64,000 bases of DNA, from NCBI GenBank assembly GCA_963924555.1, contig OZ004587.1, forward strand, positions 2,418,001 to 2,482,000. Direction: 5' to 3'. The position numbers and the translations under genes were made by a program. The notes under the pieces are model-generated. The model had not been told where the DNA came from. It was given only the letters and a program-made list of their open reading frames with translations, and did no database searches. Every line of letters begins with the position of its first letter. Within the stretch, counting starts at the first letter, position 1. This DNA is from Crambe crambe. Lineage: Eukaryota; Porifera; Demospongiae; Poecilosclerida; Crambeidae. Positions 1-10,320 of the stretch are shown here, in pieces.

Positions 1-103
1 TAGATTCATCCATAAGGGAATTTTCAATTGGCTCTGCCTCATGATTCCTGCTTCCTGACTCTGCTGGTTCAATGTCTTCAGACAAGCTCTGCATCGTGGT
101 CTC
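1..103 (-). CDS. Acidic cytoplasmic-tail-like exon (partial, runs off left edge)
   Basis: Read on the minus strand, a TATCAG acceptor sits at 104-106 and an open frame runs from 103 to the window edge (34 codons plus one base). The peptide is acidic and hydrophilic (E, D, S rich, with SLSEDIEPAESGS inside) and has no recognisable domain. Its phase-0 start matches the phase-0 end of the coiled-coil exon at 1425-1535, so the two are probably consecutive exons of one gene running left out of the window. Function is unknown; a cytoplasmic tail is inferred from composition and from the receptor leader exon upstream on the same strand. Confidence 0.5.
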
Positions 104-352
104 CTGATAAAGTTATGATAGACACATTTATAATCATGTATTGATTACAATCTAGCTACTTTTATACAGCAAATGAGAAAATTTCCAAGTTGCATGATTA
201 CTAGTAGATTTAGAGCTGATATAGTTTGTGCATGGGTTACAGTGCAGTGATAAGCTACGACATGAGGTTAGCTACCATTTGAGATACAATCAGAGAGCTA
301 TGCTTGACACGCAAAACGCCCACGCTCATTAATAATATAATAATCTTCTTCT

Positions 353-648
353 TGATAGCCATAACTCCCGATTGCTTCATCCTATATCTACGATCTTGGT
401 ACCATATTGAAGCTCTACACCTGATCTAAGGAATGGTATAGTTCAAATTGAACAAGTCCTAACTGTCAATTTCCGTCCGAGTGCCTTCGTGGACGCTTGA
501 CAGCCATAACTCCTGACTACTTCATCCTATATCTACGATCTTGGTACCATCTTGAAGCTCTACACCTCAGGTAAGGAATGGTATTGTTCAAATTGAAGTA
601 AAGCTCAAGTCCTAACTGTCAATTGCCGTTCGAGTGCCTTCATGGACG
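353..648. repeat. Tandem duplication, two units of about 145 bp
   Basis: The block starting AGCCATAACTCC at about 356 recurs at about 501. The two copies share CTACGATCTTGGTACCAT and AAGCTCTACACCT, and end near GTGCCTTC(G/A)TGGACG. They differ by scattered substitutions and a small indel. They lie in the intron between the exons at 1-103 and 1425-1535. No coding signal is seen. Confidence 0.8.
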
Positions 649-839
649 ACTCAAATTCTTGAATGCTTTGTAGGCAGCACAGTTACACTTCGTAGACGCT
701 TCGTAGACAACATTAGAATGTTTCGTAGACACAGTTAGTTTATACACTGAGAAAAAACTGTCTTGCTAAGTTGCAGTGGGTGTGGTAAGATTATTTGGTA
801 AAGGGTCTTTCTTGCATCCTTAGCCACGTCCCTTGAAAA

Positions 840-1107
840 AGTGTGCAAACGAGTGAGAGCAAAAACATTTCTCCTAAATGAAAGAGTGATGTAGGCTTGA
901 GTGCATGACTATAAAAAGTACGGAAACAAGGTGCTGGCTATGTACTGCATTTGCTCGGCAGAATTGACAAACCTTACATCGTTGCATAGACTGTATTTGT
1001 CACTGTGCTCTGCTAACTGTCATAAAATTGACATAAATCCTACATTGCTGCAAGATGTAGCCAAAAAAAATATGGCAGCAGCGATGTAGGGTTTATGTCA
1101 ATTTTAT
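840..1107. repeat. MITE-like end plus 30-bp-arm hairpin
   Basis: At 840-893 there is a degenerate copy of the terminus seen in several elements here (GAGCAAAAACATTTCTCC followed by GATGTAGG). At 1022-1051 and 1078-1107 two 30-bp arms form an inverted repeat with two mismatches, and CTACAT/ATGTAG lies near the loop. Intronic; the ORF across it is a by-product. Confidence 0.6.
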
Positions 1108-1424
1108 AGTTTTTTTCTATTTAGTATGTATTTTTTTAATCAAAGAGGAATTTTCTTTTGTAGGTTCTCCTAGCTAGACAACAGCTATACATTCAGCTGA
1201 CCAACAATGACAATGTTTGATACCAGCTAAAAATTTAAAAAGTACAATTTTACCCAAAATGTTACTTTTGATTAGAGCTGGAAGCTACTGATTTCTCAAA
1301 ACTTGTCATCTATGTGAAATTGTACTTCTTTTCAAAACCAGTTAAAATATGGACCTTCTAAATCACTATCTGCAACTCCATAATTCTGTTTACTTAAAAT
1401 TTATGTCAATTGTAATACACTTAC

Positions 1425-1535
1425 TCTTTCTTTTACAGGTTGCCCATTAAGTATCCTGTCAAACTCTCTCAGTTTTCTTTGTATTTCATTCAGTTCTCTC
1501 TGCTGTTCTTCATTCTGCCTTTTCACTTCTTCTAT
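1425..1535 (-). CDS. Coiled-coil exon (phase 0 to phase 0)
   Basis: On the minus strand a TTGCTTCAG acceptor (ending at 1536) and a GTAAGT donor (1419-1424) bracket exactly 37 codons. The peptide is a charged amphipathic helix rich in E, Q, K and R, with a heptad-like spacing of I/V/L residues (IEEVKRQNEEQQRELNEIQR, then KLREFDRIL). This predicts a short coiled coil. It joins in frame to the acidic exon at 1-103. The upstream partner exon is not found. The receptor leader exon at 3881-3968 ends in phase 1, so at least one exon of different phase must lie between if they belong together. I infer a cytoplasmic dimerisation segment; family unknown. Confidence 0.6.
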
Positions 1536-1929
1536 CTGAAGCAAGGTGATAATCATTACTTCATCACTATGTGAAGTTAGAATACCACAAATTTCAATTA
1601 GCCATAATTAATTTTTCACTGTTGATAAAATTAATTCAACATCATTGTGAAAAATAAATAATAGTAGTAAATCCAAAAGCTTAAGTCATCAATTATCAAC
1701 TTATCATCCAGGGTGTGAGCGGTATATTTTACTGAGCATATACGGTGGATACCAAAATGTACATGTGATCAGCTGTTGTGTGGAATTTAAGGTATTTAAT
1801 AGCTAGCTAACACTACAACTTGTTAATAAGAAAAATAACTGCTTAGTCAGCTATGTTTATACTAAAATGACAGCTAATAACACAGATTTGTGGCATTTAT
1901 TGTGCTTGTGTAAACTCTACAAGCAATGC

Positions 1930-2700
1930 AAACTTCCAAATCGAAGCTTAATGGAATGATGGATCTATACTTGAGACCATGAGATCAGGAGTTGAGTAGC
2001 AGCAGAATCTTATGGAATTCCACATTCAACGTTGAAGGACAGATTGAGTGGCCATGTTATACATGGAGTATTACCCAGTCCAAGGCCATATCTAAATGTT
2101 GAAGAAGAAAAGGAGTTAGAAAGTCACCTGACTACTTATAAGCATTGGACTAGGGAAAACAAGAGATGAGTACTACAAATAGCTGAAAATGTTGCAGCGG
2201 CTAGTAAGAGCATTCTCCAAAATGCAAATGGATAGTGGAGAAGATTCCTAGAAAGACACCTGAAACTATCGCTTAGAACAGGAGATGCAACAGCTTCAGT
2301 CTTTAATAAGAGGTCTATAATGATCATGACTTCAAAATCCATCCAGAAAGACTATACAACATGGATGAGACTGGAGTACCCTTGGATTCCCATTCACCAA
2401 AAGTTATTGCCAAAAAAACAAAAAAAAACAACAACAGATGTTGTGGTCAAAAGTCACAGATAACGGTTGTAGGCTGTGGCAGTGCAACTGGCCAAATTCT
2501 TCAAAACTTCAGCAAATAGTTAAGCCCATTATGGATGAAGATATTGGAAGTCGTTACATATGCAGTGATAATGCATCAAAAGAACCCGAATTAAACTTTT
2601 TAAGGAAGCTTGGTTGAAAGTAGTTACTCCAGAAATTACTTCAGAAAACCTGGTGTTTATCCTATTAATCATACATGCATGGCGGTACCAGATAGTACAG
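1930..2700 (+). pseudogene. pogo/Tigger-type DDE transposase relic
   Basis: Broken reading frames follow the order of a pogo/Tigger (jerky-like) transposase: a psq-type helix-turn-helix stretch (YGIPHSTLKDRLSG, about 2010), a linker (about 2080-2200), a CENP-B-like second DNA-binding segment (WRRFLERHLKLSLRTGDATA, about 2237-2296), the start of the DDE domain (YNMDETG at about 2352, then QITVVGCGSATGQ at about 2458), and a C-terminal motif resembling FRKxGVYPIN (about 2640). Stops and frameshifts separate the pieces, so it is dead. It sits between the leader exon at 3881 and the coiled-coil exon at 1425. The family call rests on motif order from general knowledge. Confidence 0.7.
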
Positions 2701-3880
2701 AAAGTACTGTAGTAAAGATTCCAGTGGTTGCAGTTCTCAGATTGGTTATTCTGGTGATACGTAAGTCTGTGTCCTGGGAATTCATCACCCAGAAGCTATA
2801 CCTGCTGGCAACTTTAATTGTGGTGGTGGTGATTCTATTATGGAACTCTCTAAGGTATAATATGTACCAGATACTGTACGATGGCTAGAAACCCATCACC
2901 CAAGGTAAGGTGGATAACTTCGGGAATTTAAATTTCAGCTGTGATTATCTGGACTTACTTACTTCGCAGCTATTTTGATATACTTCATAGTTGAGAACTA
3001 CTGCTGTATGGGAAGGGCTGCCTTCACAATGAAGATTGCAGAGTTAATTTATAGCCAAAACGGCGAATTTTTGCCTCTAGCTCTGTACTCACCTAATGTT
3101 TGGATATTTTCTACATTAAAGTTACTCAATAAAATCATAAAAGGCAATACAAAGTGCATTGCGCACTTTACCCACAAAATTTGAAATGAAAGGTGGTAGA
3201 AGAATGCCTAGAAAGCTGCAGAGAAAGGAATAAGTGGAAAATATGAGCATCTGGAGTTGACCATGGAACCTATTTCAACATTAATTTTTTCTCTAAATTC
3301 CCAAAGTTGCCCCACCCATGTTTTTCAACCTAGGTCAGAGTTTACAACAAGAGTTGAACCTAGGAATCAGATTTGCTAGAGCTACTGTTGCATATGAACA
3401 AGCACAAGTGTAGGTACATTATGTGTAAGTTAGTCTGTCTGTAACTTATAGGTAGTAGAAATCAGGAGTGAAAAATTGAAGCCTTCCCGAAGTTACCCAC
3501 ATCTACCTTAACGAGTCTCTTCAAGCCATCTAGTCAGAGCTCTGCTCTAGTATTTCTCTTTTCTGATAAGAGCTCACTATCAACAACCATCCCTCAACTA
3601 TAGCAACAGTCAGTCCTTCTAATACTAATAAATCATAGCACATGAAATTGAATCCAAAGCAAAAAAAATCCTAGATCCCACACTGCAGTATGTGGTCAGT
3701 TAAATGCTAGCATTGGTCCTAAAATTATCAGTTAGCAGGGTTAATTTCAGGGACGGCTAAGGGGAGGGGGAGGGCCTAAAGAATGGCTTGCCCCCACCCC
3801 CACCCCCCTAGGAATTAGCTATAGCTTCTCTCTCACTGAACCATGTAACTATTCCATATTGCTTAGATAATGATACTTAC

Positions 3881-3968
3881 TTTGAGCTGACATACGAGGG
3901 GAATATGTCATAATCAGAATAATAACTCCCATTATCAAGGCCTGGAGATCATTCCTTCTTGACTTCAT
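3881..3968 (-). CDS. Receptor leader (signal peptide) exon, paralogue of the exon at 24937
   Basis: On the minus strand an ATG at 3968 opens 29 codons plus one base, ending at a GTAAGT donor in phase 1. The peptide has basic residues (MKSRRND) followed by a hydrophobic stretch (ALIMGVIILIMTYS) and ends SAQ. The + strand receptor begins with the same kind of exon (MKRND, MEGVIMIYFS, ending SAQ, phase-1 donor), so this is a second leader of that gene family. No Ig exon is visible between here and the left edge. The copy may be truncated, a relic, or spliced to exons I cannot see. Confidence 0.6.
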
Positions 3969-4194
3969 TATGGTGTTCACAATAATAGCTGAATTTAAAA
4001 GAAATACCAATAATAGCTACAGGAAATTTTCGAATGGTCCAAATTTTCGTATAATTCGTATGCTAGACAGAAATTCGAAAAAAAAATTAAATGCCCCTAG
4101 TTTGATTTATTAAGTATGCGTGCATAGCTAGCTAGCTGCACTGCCACTGGCATGTTCGATCGATAGTAACAGCTGCAAAATGGATTTTTAGCTC

Positions 4195-4525
4195 TACTTC
4201 AAGCCAGCTTCTTCTTTCCCAGACTGGAAGGCTAATAAAGCCATAACAGAAGTAGGCCAACAGTACGAATCCTCAAAGCGAACAAGCTACAGCAAGTTTA
4301 CCTGAATGACAACATGCTTCTTCTCTATAGTTACATCCCATGGTTTCAGTAGAGGACAGTAAATCTGTCCAAGTGCGCACCAGATTGTGGTTTATTATTC
4401 AAATATTTCTTTGGAGTTGAGCCTACGAAATTTTGACGAACAAAAATTTCCTGCTATATGGTAATTGGCTTACTTCTCTCAACTAACATAATAAAATTCC
4501 AATGATAGAACTAGGGCAATGTACA
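4195..4525. repeat. Dispersed repeat, copy 1 (copy 2 at 37740-38100)
   Basis: Shares GACTGGAAGGCTAATAAAGC, TACATCCCATGG, CAGTAGAGGACAGT and TTTCCTGCTATA in the same order and orientation with 37740-38100. Divergence is moderate. No coding potential survives in either copy. Confidence 0.75.
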
Positions 4526-4888
4526 ACATTTGACAGCAAGCAAGCATTTTATAGTGCTTCAACTCTTTATTGTTGAGTTTATATGTACGTATGTAATAAA
4601 ACACTTAGATAAGCCTAGAGCCTGTACAACTACTACTACAGTGAGTAAGTGAGGAGACAAGAGTCATGTTAGTGGCAGTTCCAAACAGGAAGTTCCATAC
4701 ATAGAAAGCTGTAAATGCTTACCACAAGCACTTACCAAGCTGCCTTTAATAGATAAGCCTAGCCCCTCTATAACAAAATGCTGTAGTCAGTGTAGAAAAC
4801 AATCTAGCTATAATTTATTACAATTGGAGCATGGCATTATGCAAGCTCAGTACTACTAATTCTGGACATATGTACTGAGTAGGCATGT

Positions 4889-4922
<34 letters not shown>
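4889..4922. repeat. 34-base G homopolymer
   Basis: Uninterrupted run of G in AT-rich surroundings, followed by a short (TA)n stretch. It can form G-quadruplexes on the + strand. Length in an assembly is unreliable for such runs. Confidence 0.95.
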
Positions 4923-4924
<2 letters not shown>

Positions 4925-4999
4925 TTTTGGAGTATATATATATATATACAATTCAGTCATGACCTGAGAGTCAGCTTGCTCGCTCCACTCGCTCGCTGC

Positions 5000-5133
5000 A
5001 ATTAATTTTCATAAAAATCAGCTGTATGAAACAAACCACCGACATTTCAACCAAAATACTCTAGCCTTCATCAGGGCGATAACGTCAGTGGTTTATTTCA
5101 TAAAGCTAATTTTTATGAAGACTAATTCTATCA
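5000..5133. repeat. Foldback MITE, degenerate copy of the 31310-31470 family
   Basis: Contains AAACAAACCACC and AATACTCTAGCCTTCATC, then the reverse complement of the outer part (GTGGTTTATTTCATAAAGCT). The perfect version is at 31310-31470 and a half copy lies at about 38086-38155. Confidence 0.7.
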
Positions 5134-5874
5134 TTGAAATAGCGTACATAATTATTATTATAACTATACATTAAGCTTGTCCAACTGGCTACCCTAGCCT
5201 CAAACCCATGCAAGCTCACTTTTTTCATGAAGCAGATAAAAAGTGAAGGAGGCTGGTATAAACTCTCAGCAGTTGGATTTTCCATGCACAAAACTTTCAT
5301 GGCTGACTAGTACTTTATTTCAAGCCTTTCTACTTTAATCTAAGCTCTAAAACTTTCATTCAAGAATCACAGTTTTGCATAAAAATATGGACTCAGTAAA
5401 ACTCCTCCTACATAATTATAATGATTACTACTAGGGTATGTTCGTGAATCTGCAAGCGAAGCAGTTGGTGAAAGTCATTTGTACTTTGACTTACTAAGAT
5501 ATTGCAGCTGCATGCATAGGAGGCTGTATAATGCTTACCACAAGTACTTAGAAAGCCAAGCTCCACTTAGCGCCACTATGACAAAATGCTGTAGAAAGCA
5601 ATAAGCTCTAGCTGTTTGTTCTTAGTGCTATGGGCATGTTTCAATATTAAAATTCTTTTCTGAGAGTAGTTAGTATAAGGACAGAACTCTATACTGTCAC
5701 ATACTCACCTTTCAGTCTGGTCACAACTCCTTTTAAAGTGCAATATCAACTTTGCAGAATCTATATCTAACTTTTCCCTGTAAAAAACACCACCCCAGGC
5801 TACGATTACATGCACTGTATCACATTTATAAATCCATGTAAATCGGTCCGTTACCATGGCAATGGGCTATAAAA

Positions 5875-5975
5875 AATAGTTATTAACAACGCGCGTGCGG
5901 TTTGTAGTGAATTATAAGCACTCGCCCCTCGGGCCTCGTGCTACTACAAACCTAGCGCTTGGTTAATAACTATTA
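5875..5975. repeat. Foldback element with GC-rich palindromic centre
   Basis: TAGTTATTAAC at the left and GGTTAATAACTA at the right form ends beginning with TA. Inner arms GGTTTGTAGT and ACTACAAACC pair, and the centre is a near-palindrome (GCACTCGCCC...GGGCCTCGTGC). Similar centres are seen at about 51370 and 60030. Confidence 0.65.
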
Positions 5976-6379
5976 CATATAAATATATATCTCGAGCTCC
6001 CGTTGACATGACCAGAGAGTGGCTCGCTTCGCTCGCCAATAATGTGGATTTTCAATACTTCACACGTGGGCCAAGACATTGATGGGTACGGTTTTGTCGC
6101 TGTTTTTTAAATTTTGTTTTGTTTTTTTGTTTTTCAATGGTGTCAATCAGGTAAGAAAAATACCATAGATACCAAGCTTTGTACGCTTTGAGCGGACGAA
6201 AAGCAACTGAACCATAATTATCATGTCTTGGAGATTCAAGAAAAGATTTAATTACTATTTGTTTTTTAGCAACTGGCTTAGCTACCATATCTTTCTTGTG
6301 CCCAGATAAATTATCTACAAACACTTAAAGCTAGAGAAACAGCCTGTCAAATTGCATTCTTTACTGTGTGTCTATTCTT

Positions 6380-7345
6380 GCAAAGCTTTGCAAGCCAAAA
6401 AGGCCCCCATCCCCCCTGGCTATGTACTAGTCAGCTCCATAGCATAGCAATATTATAGCAACCTAGTAATTATAATGTAGATGACTATAATTGCATGAGA
6501 TTGAGGATGTAGACGAATGCGTACCAGTATAGATGGATAAGTGAGTCGAGTTAAGCTCAATGTTGCCAAATCAATAGTTGTGGAGACAGGACACAACTTT
6601 GAAGGCAAAATGGGTTATTCTCTATTGCAGTGTACATGGAAATGTGCATGCATATTATGGCTTTCAGTCTTGTAGATACTCCACATACATTTAGAATATA
6701 CAGGTGATTTGGTATTAAACCCGGAAGTAGCTGTGTGTGGCATAGTACATTAATCCAATTAACTACATTGTTGAGGTTTCGGGTATGTGTGGGTAGCAAA
6801 CCTATGTGGTAGCAAACCTGTGTGAGTAGCAAACCTGTGTGGGTTATTAAAATTTAATTTTTAGCTGCTTATTCTTCTAAGCTCGAAGCTAAGCTGTAGT
6901 CTCATTCCCAGACCAATTTTCTCCCCGTGAAATTTTAGGGCACATGCAGAGGGAGGGAGAAAGAACTGCCTGATATCTTACCTATTCCACCTGTGTCTCT
7001 TGCACTGGAATGTGAGTGCAACCAAAAAATTGCAGAATAACGTGCATGCATTTATTTAGATTTATCGTTGAACTGGAAAGCTCCTACCAAAGGCTTAGAT
7101 GGCTAGCCAAGGTCTTCAGGCTACATTCGTTATGCATGCACATGGCTTCTTTGTATAGTCAACTGTACTAAGATAGCAGCTTTTTTTCTGAGTTAAGCAG
7201 TCTAGCAGCTACAACTTACTGTATTCCAACTTCATTAGTCCTATGGAGGGTCATAGGTCATCCCTACATAGAGAGTGCTACCACGCTCTCTGATTACACA
7301 ACAGAGCATCTGCATGTCCAAATTGTGCACCAAAATGGCCACTTG
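6380..7345. repeat. Segmental repeat, copy 1 (copy 2 at 39600-40930)
   Basis: Long collinear similarity with 39600-40930, including GATGGATAAGTGAGTC, ATGGCTTTCAGTCTTGTAGA, ATTAATCCAATTAACTACAT and the hairpin TAGAGAGTGCTACCACGCTC. Copy 2 carries two extra MITEs that are absent here, so this copy preserves their empty sites (near 6463 and 6640). No gene is supported in it. Confidence 0.85.
7268..7292 (-). repeat. GAGAGTGC hairpin, family copy
   Basis: AGAGAGTGCTACCACGCTCT is a stem-loop next to ATCCCTACAT. It is one of at least nine copies of this terminal hairpin in the window (also 22094, 28853, 40832, 54775, 56355, 59533, 61298, 62557). Confidence 0.8.
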
Positions 7346-7463
7346 GGTTGGTTGGGTTGGTCGGGTTTTGGCCTGACCAGGATTAAAAAATTCAAAGGTC
7401 AATCATTTCATGGCCAATACAGGCGGAACGCCAGTGGATAAATTATGACGCGTTTAATTGCAG

Positions 7464-7720
7464 ACCGGAAGTGATGTACCACGCCCATTTACGGTGGGAA
7501 AGATGGCGTCGAGTTATCTGTGGACTTCAACTGTTTGTCTCTAGTCTTTCTAGCAATAGCTTATAAAAATTGTATCTATTTGATGCTGAATGATTGATCT
7601 ACCAGTTTCTAACTTCGGGAATGTAGTATCATTGGATGTTTGTCTAGGAAAGTGGGTGTCATCCTAGAAGACGCGTGATTGAAGGTGGACGTTTTGATGC
7701 CTCCTGTAAAAATGGTAAGT
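7464..7720 (+). promoter_or_regulatory. Candidate promoter and first exon with ETS-like and YY1-like sites
   Basis: ACCGGAAGTG (7463-7472) matches the ETS/GABP consensus. About 30 bp downstream, AAGATGGCGTC matches the core of the YY1 site (AAGATGGCGGC). That ATG opens only a 13-codon frame. A second ATG at 7697 opens MPPVKM and runs straight into GTAAGT (7715-7720), as a short first coding exon in phase 0 would. The stretch is locally richer in CpG than its surroundings. I could not find the downstream exon. Motif matches are by eye, and which gene it serves is unknown. Confidence 0.4.
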
Positions 7721-7741
7721 CAGACACGAACAGGTCTAGGC

Positions 7742-8106
7742 TTAGAACAAAAAGCATTGCCCAGTGCATTGTTTGGTAGGTAAATTGTCCAGTTTAGGGT
7801 GCAAAAACGGGAGTGCACCACTTTTTAAGAGTGTTATCTTCCAAATTCCTTTGGTTTTTTCCCTCTCTGCCACAGCTGTAACAAGCCTATCATGTGTGTT
7901 CAATAGCTTGGTGAGTTTCCTCAAGCCACCTTGAACCTCGATAGCTTCTGCCACTAGGTGGTGCAATCCATGTGGGGGGTTGTTGTGAAAAACATCATAC
8001 ACGTGAGGAAAAACCTTCTCACAGTCTTCTTGTGGGCATTGTCTTATATAAACGGGTATATTTTGCTTGCCTATTCTAACTCCATGGGTGTCGTAGCAGG
8101 ACTTAG
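7742..8106 (-). CDS. Unrecognised exon-like ORF (terminal exon candidate)
   Basis: On the minus strand a TTTATAG acceptor precedes 8106, and a phase-1 reading gives 121 codons to a stop at 7742. The peptide has CYDTHG, IRQCPQEDC and a His-rich stretch (NNPPHGLHHLVAEA), then a leucine-rich helix. The paired Cys and His suggest metal binding, which is inference only. I do not recognise a family. The upstream partner may be the ORF at 8711-9160, but no strong donor of matching phase is seen there, and an intervening tandem duplication lies between them. It could be a relic of a mobile element. Confidence 0.35.
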
Positions 8107-8379
8107 CTATAAATAGTGTCAGTTAGTTCCAAAAACATGTGTCAAAGCCTGCACGCTGAAATGCTCAGACAATAGGTGTGTATCTGGACTGTGCCTGAAA
8201 TAGGCACCATGCTGAGCCTTGGGATGGCACCACATGCAGCACATGTAGTTGGCAAATGTTTTTGTCTGTACAGTGACTGGTAATGTAAGTAGTCTCCCTT
8301 GATGATTTCATGGAAGGCTGACTATACTTTTGCTTGCTGTAATCATAGTTACCAACTGTCCCGATTTGGCCGGGACACT

Positions 8380-8684
8380 CACAATATTATAGCTCTTGTC
8401 CCGGTCCTGCCCGACATAGTGCTTTAACAATGACTTGATAGATTATTATGCATGCTCAGCACCCATCATGTGATCTGAAGTTATAAACAAATGACATCAT
8501 GAAATCCTATCCTTTTGGCAGCTAAATCACAATATTATAGCTCTTGTCCCGGTCCTGCCCGACATAGTGCTTTAACAATGACTTGTCCTTACAGATAGAT
8601 TATTATGCATGCTCAGCACCCATCATGTGATCTGAAGTTATAAACAAATGACATCATGAAATCCTATCCTTTTGGCAGCTAAAG
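8380..8684. repeat. Tandem duplication of about 147 bp, second unit with a 9-bp insertion
   Basis: Unit 1 (8380-8526) and unit 2 (8528-8684) are almost identical. The clear difference is TCCTTACAG, present in unit 2 after AATGACTTG and absent in unit 1. Near-identity indicates a recent event. Confidence 0.9.
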
Positions 8685-8710
8685 GTCGTATTTATTCAAA
8701 ATGGGTGTAT

Positions 8711-9160
8711 TTAATAAAAAAAGTGGGTGTGGTCGAGAAAATATTCCCGCAAGCCTGTTGTGTCCCTATATTCCATTTCCAGAAGTTGGCAACTATGTGT
8801 AATAACCCTTTCTTCAGTGGATGTGGCAGTACACTCTGGATACATGCATGCAGCCACACTCTGTGAATGCTCTTCTCTTTTCCATGTAGGAATGTACTCT
8901 GGATCAGCGAGATACCAGGCAGCCTCTCTGCTATGAACACTACACATGCAGTTCTGAAGTGGAATATCTTCTCCAAAATGAACCTCTGCTCGTCTTTGGC
9001 ATACCACATAGATGGGCATATCTGAGTTGTTGCTTACCACAGATGAAGCTGGAACACACACTTTGGATGGGTGGTGTCTGGAGGTTGCCTTTGGCCACTC
9101 CATGCAGCCGCTTGCCATTGAAATGCCTATTATAAATGTTTTTTATTGTGCATACCTTAT
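8711..9160 (-). CDS. Unrecognised ORF with Cys-containing motifs
   Basis: A minus-strand open frame of about 140 codons, possibly starting at an acceptor (ATAATAG) just above 9130. It contains NCMCSVHS, YIPTWKREEHS and CMYPECTATSTEERVI. It ends in sequence (AAAAAAGTGGGTGTGGTC on the + strand) that looks like the edge of a repeat, so its 3' part may not be native. It may belong with the exon at 7742-8106. Function and family are not recognised. Overlapping frames on both strands are also open, which lowers confidence. Confidence 0.3.
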
Positions 9161-9169
9161 AATTATTCC

Positions 9170-10047
9170 TCCACACTTGTAGTTGAATTGTGAATACACA
9201 CCTCTGGCACCATGGAATGATTCTATAGCTACATTTTTACATTAATTTTTTTGTTGGTCATACCTTCCTGCTGTAAATGACCACCTCAGGGCAACTACAG
9301 ATAAGAGGCTGTGGTTCTCCACAACAGGAGTCCAGACACAGTGGTAAAAATTTGTACAAATTCTGTCACCACTACCCTTGCTAATGAGCAGTAGTGTGTG
9401 AGGAGGTGTGTGCAAAAACGGCCAAGCGCCACTTTTTTACTATGGTATGCATCTAGCAAATTTGCAGGGCCTGGGACCTGTGAGCTAGAGAGTTGTTTTG
9501 GGTTTTCCGGTGAAGCACTATAAGGCCACTATTTATAGAATCCTAGTTTCCTGTCCAAGAAAATATCCACAAGTGCTGCGGGCGGGCGGTTATTATAATT
9601 ATTCTATTACTGCTTCGTTGTTTGTCTCAAGGGTCCTCTCTTCATCATTCACTAGTCTCGCGGCCCACGAGACTAGTCATTCACTACGGGCTTTCCCAAA
9701 AAGAGCTGCATGTGAAGCCAAATGTGCGCGCTCTACTGCGCACATGAGCAATGGCAGGCGCTATAGGCAGTAATAATTTTTGATGCGGTGACATTTTCAA
9801 TACGCGGGCGGTGGACAGGAAACAATCATTCTATTAATAGTGGCCTAATACTTACTCTATGCAGCAAAATTGGAGGTAAAAGTGGTGTATCTGCGGAGTT
9901 ATGGCAGGAAGTGCATGCGGGACAAAAACAGCATTTTGTGGTGCGCATTAATTGGGGGTATTTTAAAAGTGGGCTTTTAATTCAATTCTAGGTACACGGG
10001 CGTTTCGCCTGTACACGTGCACTTTTAATGATGCAAGGCCATAGACA
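9170..10047. other. No gene supported; small palindrome at 9651-9680
   Basis: Only short overlapping frames are seen. ACTAGTCTCGCGG followed by its complement ending GAGACTAGT forms a small palindrome at about 9651-9680, similar to the ends of the foldback at 43769-43844. Confidence 0.5.
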
Positions 10048-10122
10048 GGGGGGGGGGGGGGGGGGGGGGTCCTTGGGAGTCTCCCAAATTGATCCTCATA
10101 CACACACACACACACACACACA
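10048..10122. repeat. 22-base G run followed by (CA)n microsatellite
   Basis: G run at 10048-10069, then (CA)n at about 10098-10122. Mutable simple sequence; no gene. Confidence 0.9.
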
Positions 10123-10320
10123 AATTATAGTTTATTAGCACAGATCATTCCATTTTTTAATATTCAAACTTTGTTAACCACACCACAAAATTTGCTTGCT
10201 ATAATTATATAGCTATACCCTTAGTATACAGCTCACTCACCTATATGTATCCCGTTGGTTTTTTTGCTGCTAGCTGGCACGAGATTAGTAATACTTTAAT
10301 TAACCTTTAGTGACACGCAC

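Noticed and set aside
353-648. Two-unit repeat considered as a CRISPR or tRNA-like array
   Set aside because: Units are directly adjacent, 145 bp long and only two; no spacers and no cloverleaf.
2136-2342. Minus-strand ORF over the pogo relic
   Set aside because: Opposite-strand shadow of transposase-derived sequence.
2610-2888. Hydrophobic plus-strand ORF resembling a TM segment
   Set aside because: Starts in the C-terminal motif of the pogo relic and has no convincing splice borders; the ILLW resemblance to the paralogue TM exon is probably chance.
7742-9118. Plus-strand ORFs at 8672-8936
   Set aside because: Shorter, overlapping the minus-strand candidates and crossing repeat sequence; no motifs.
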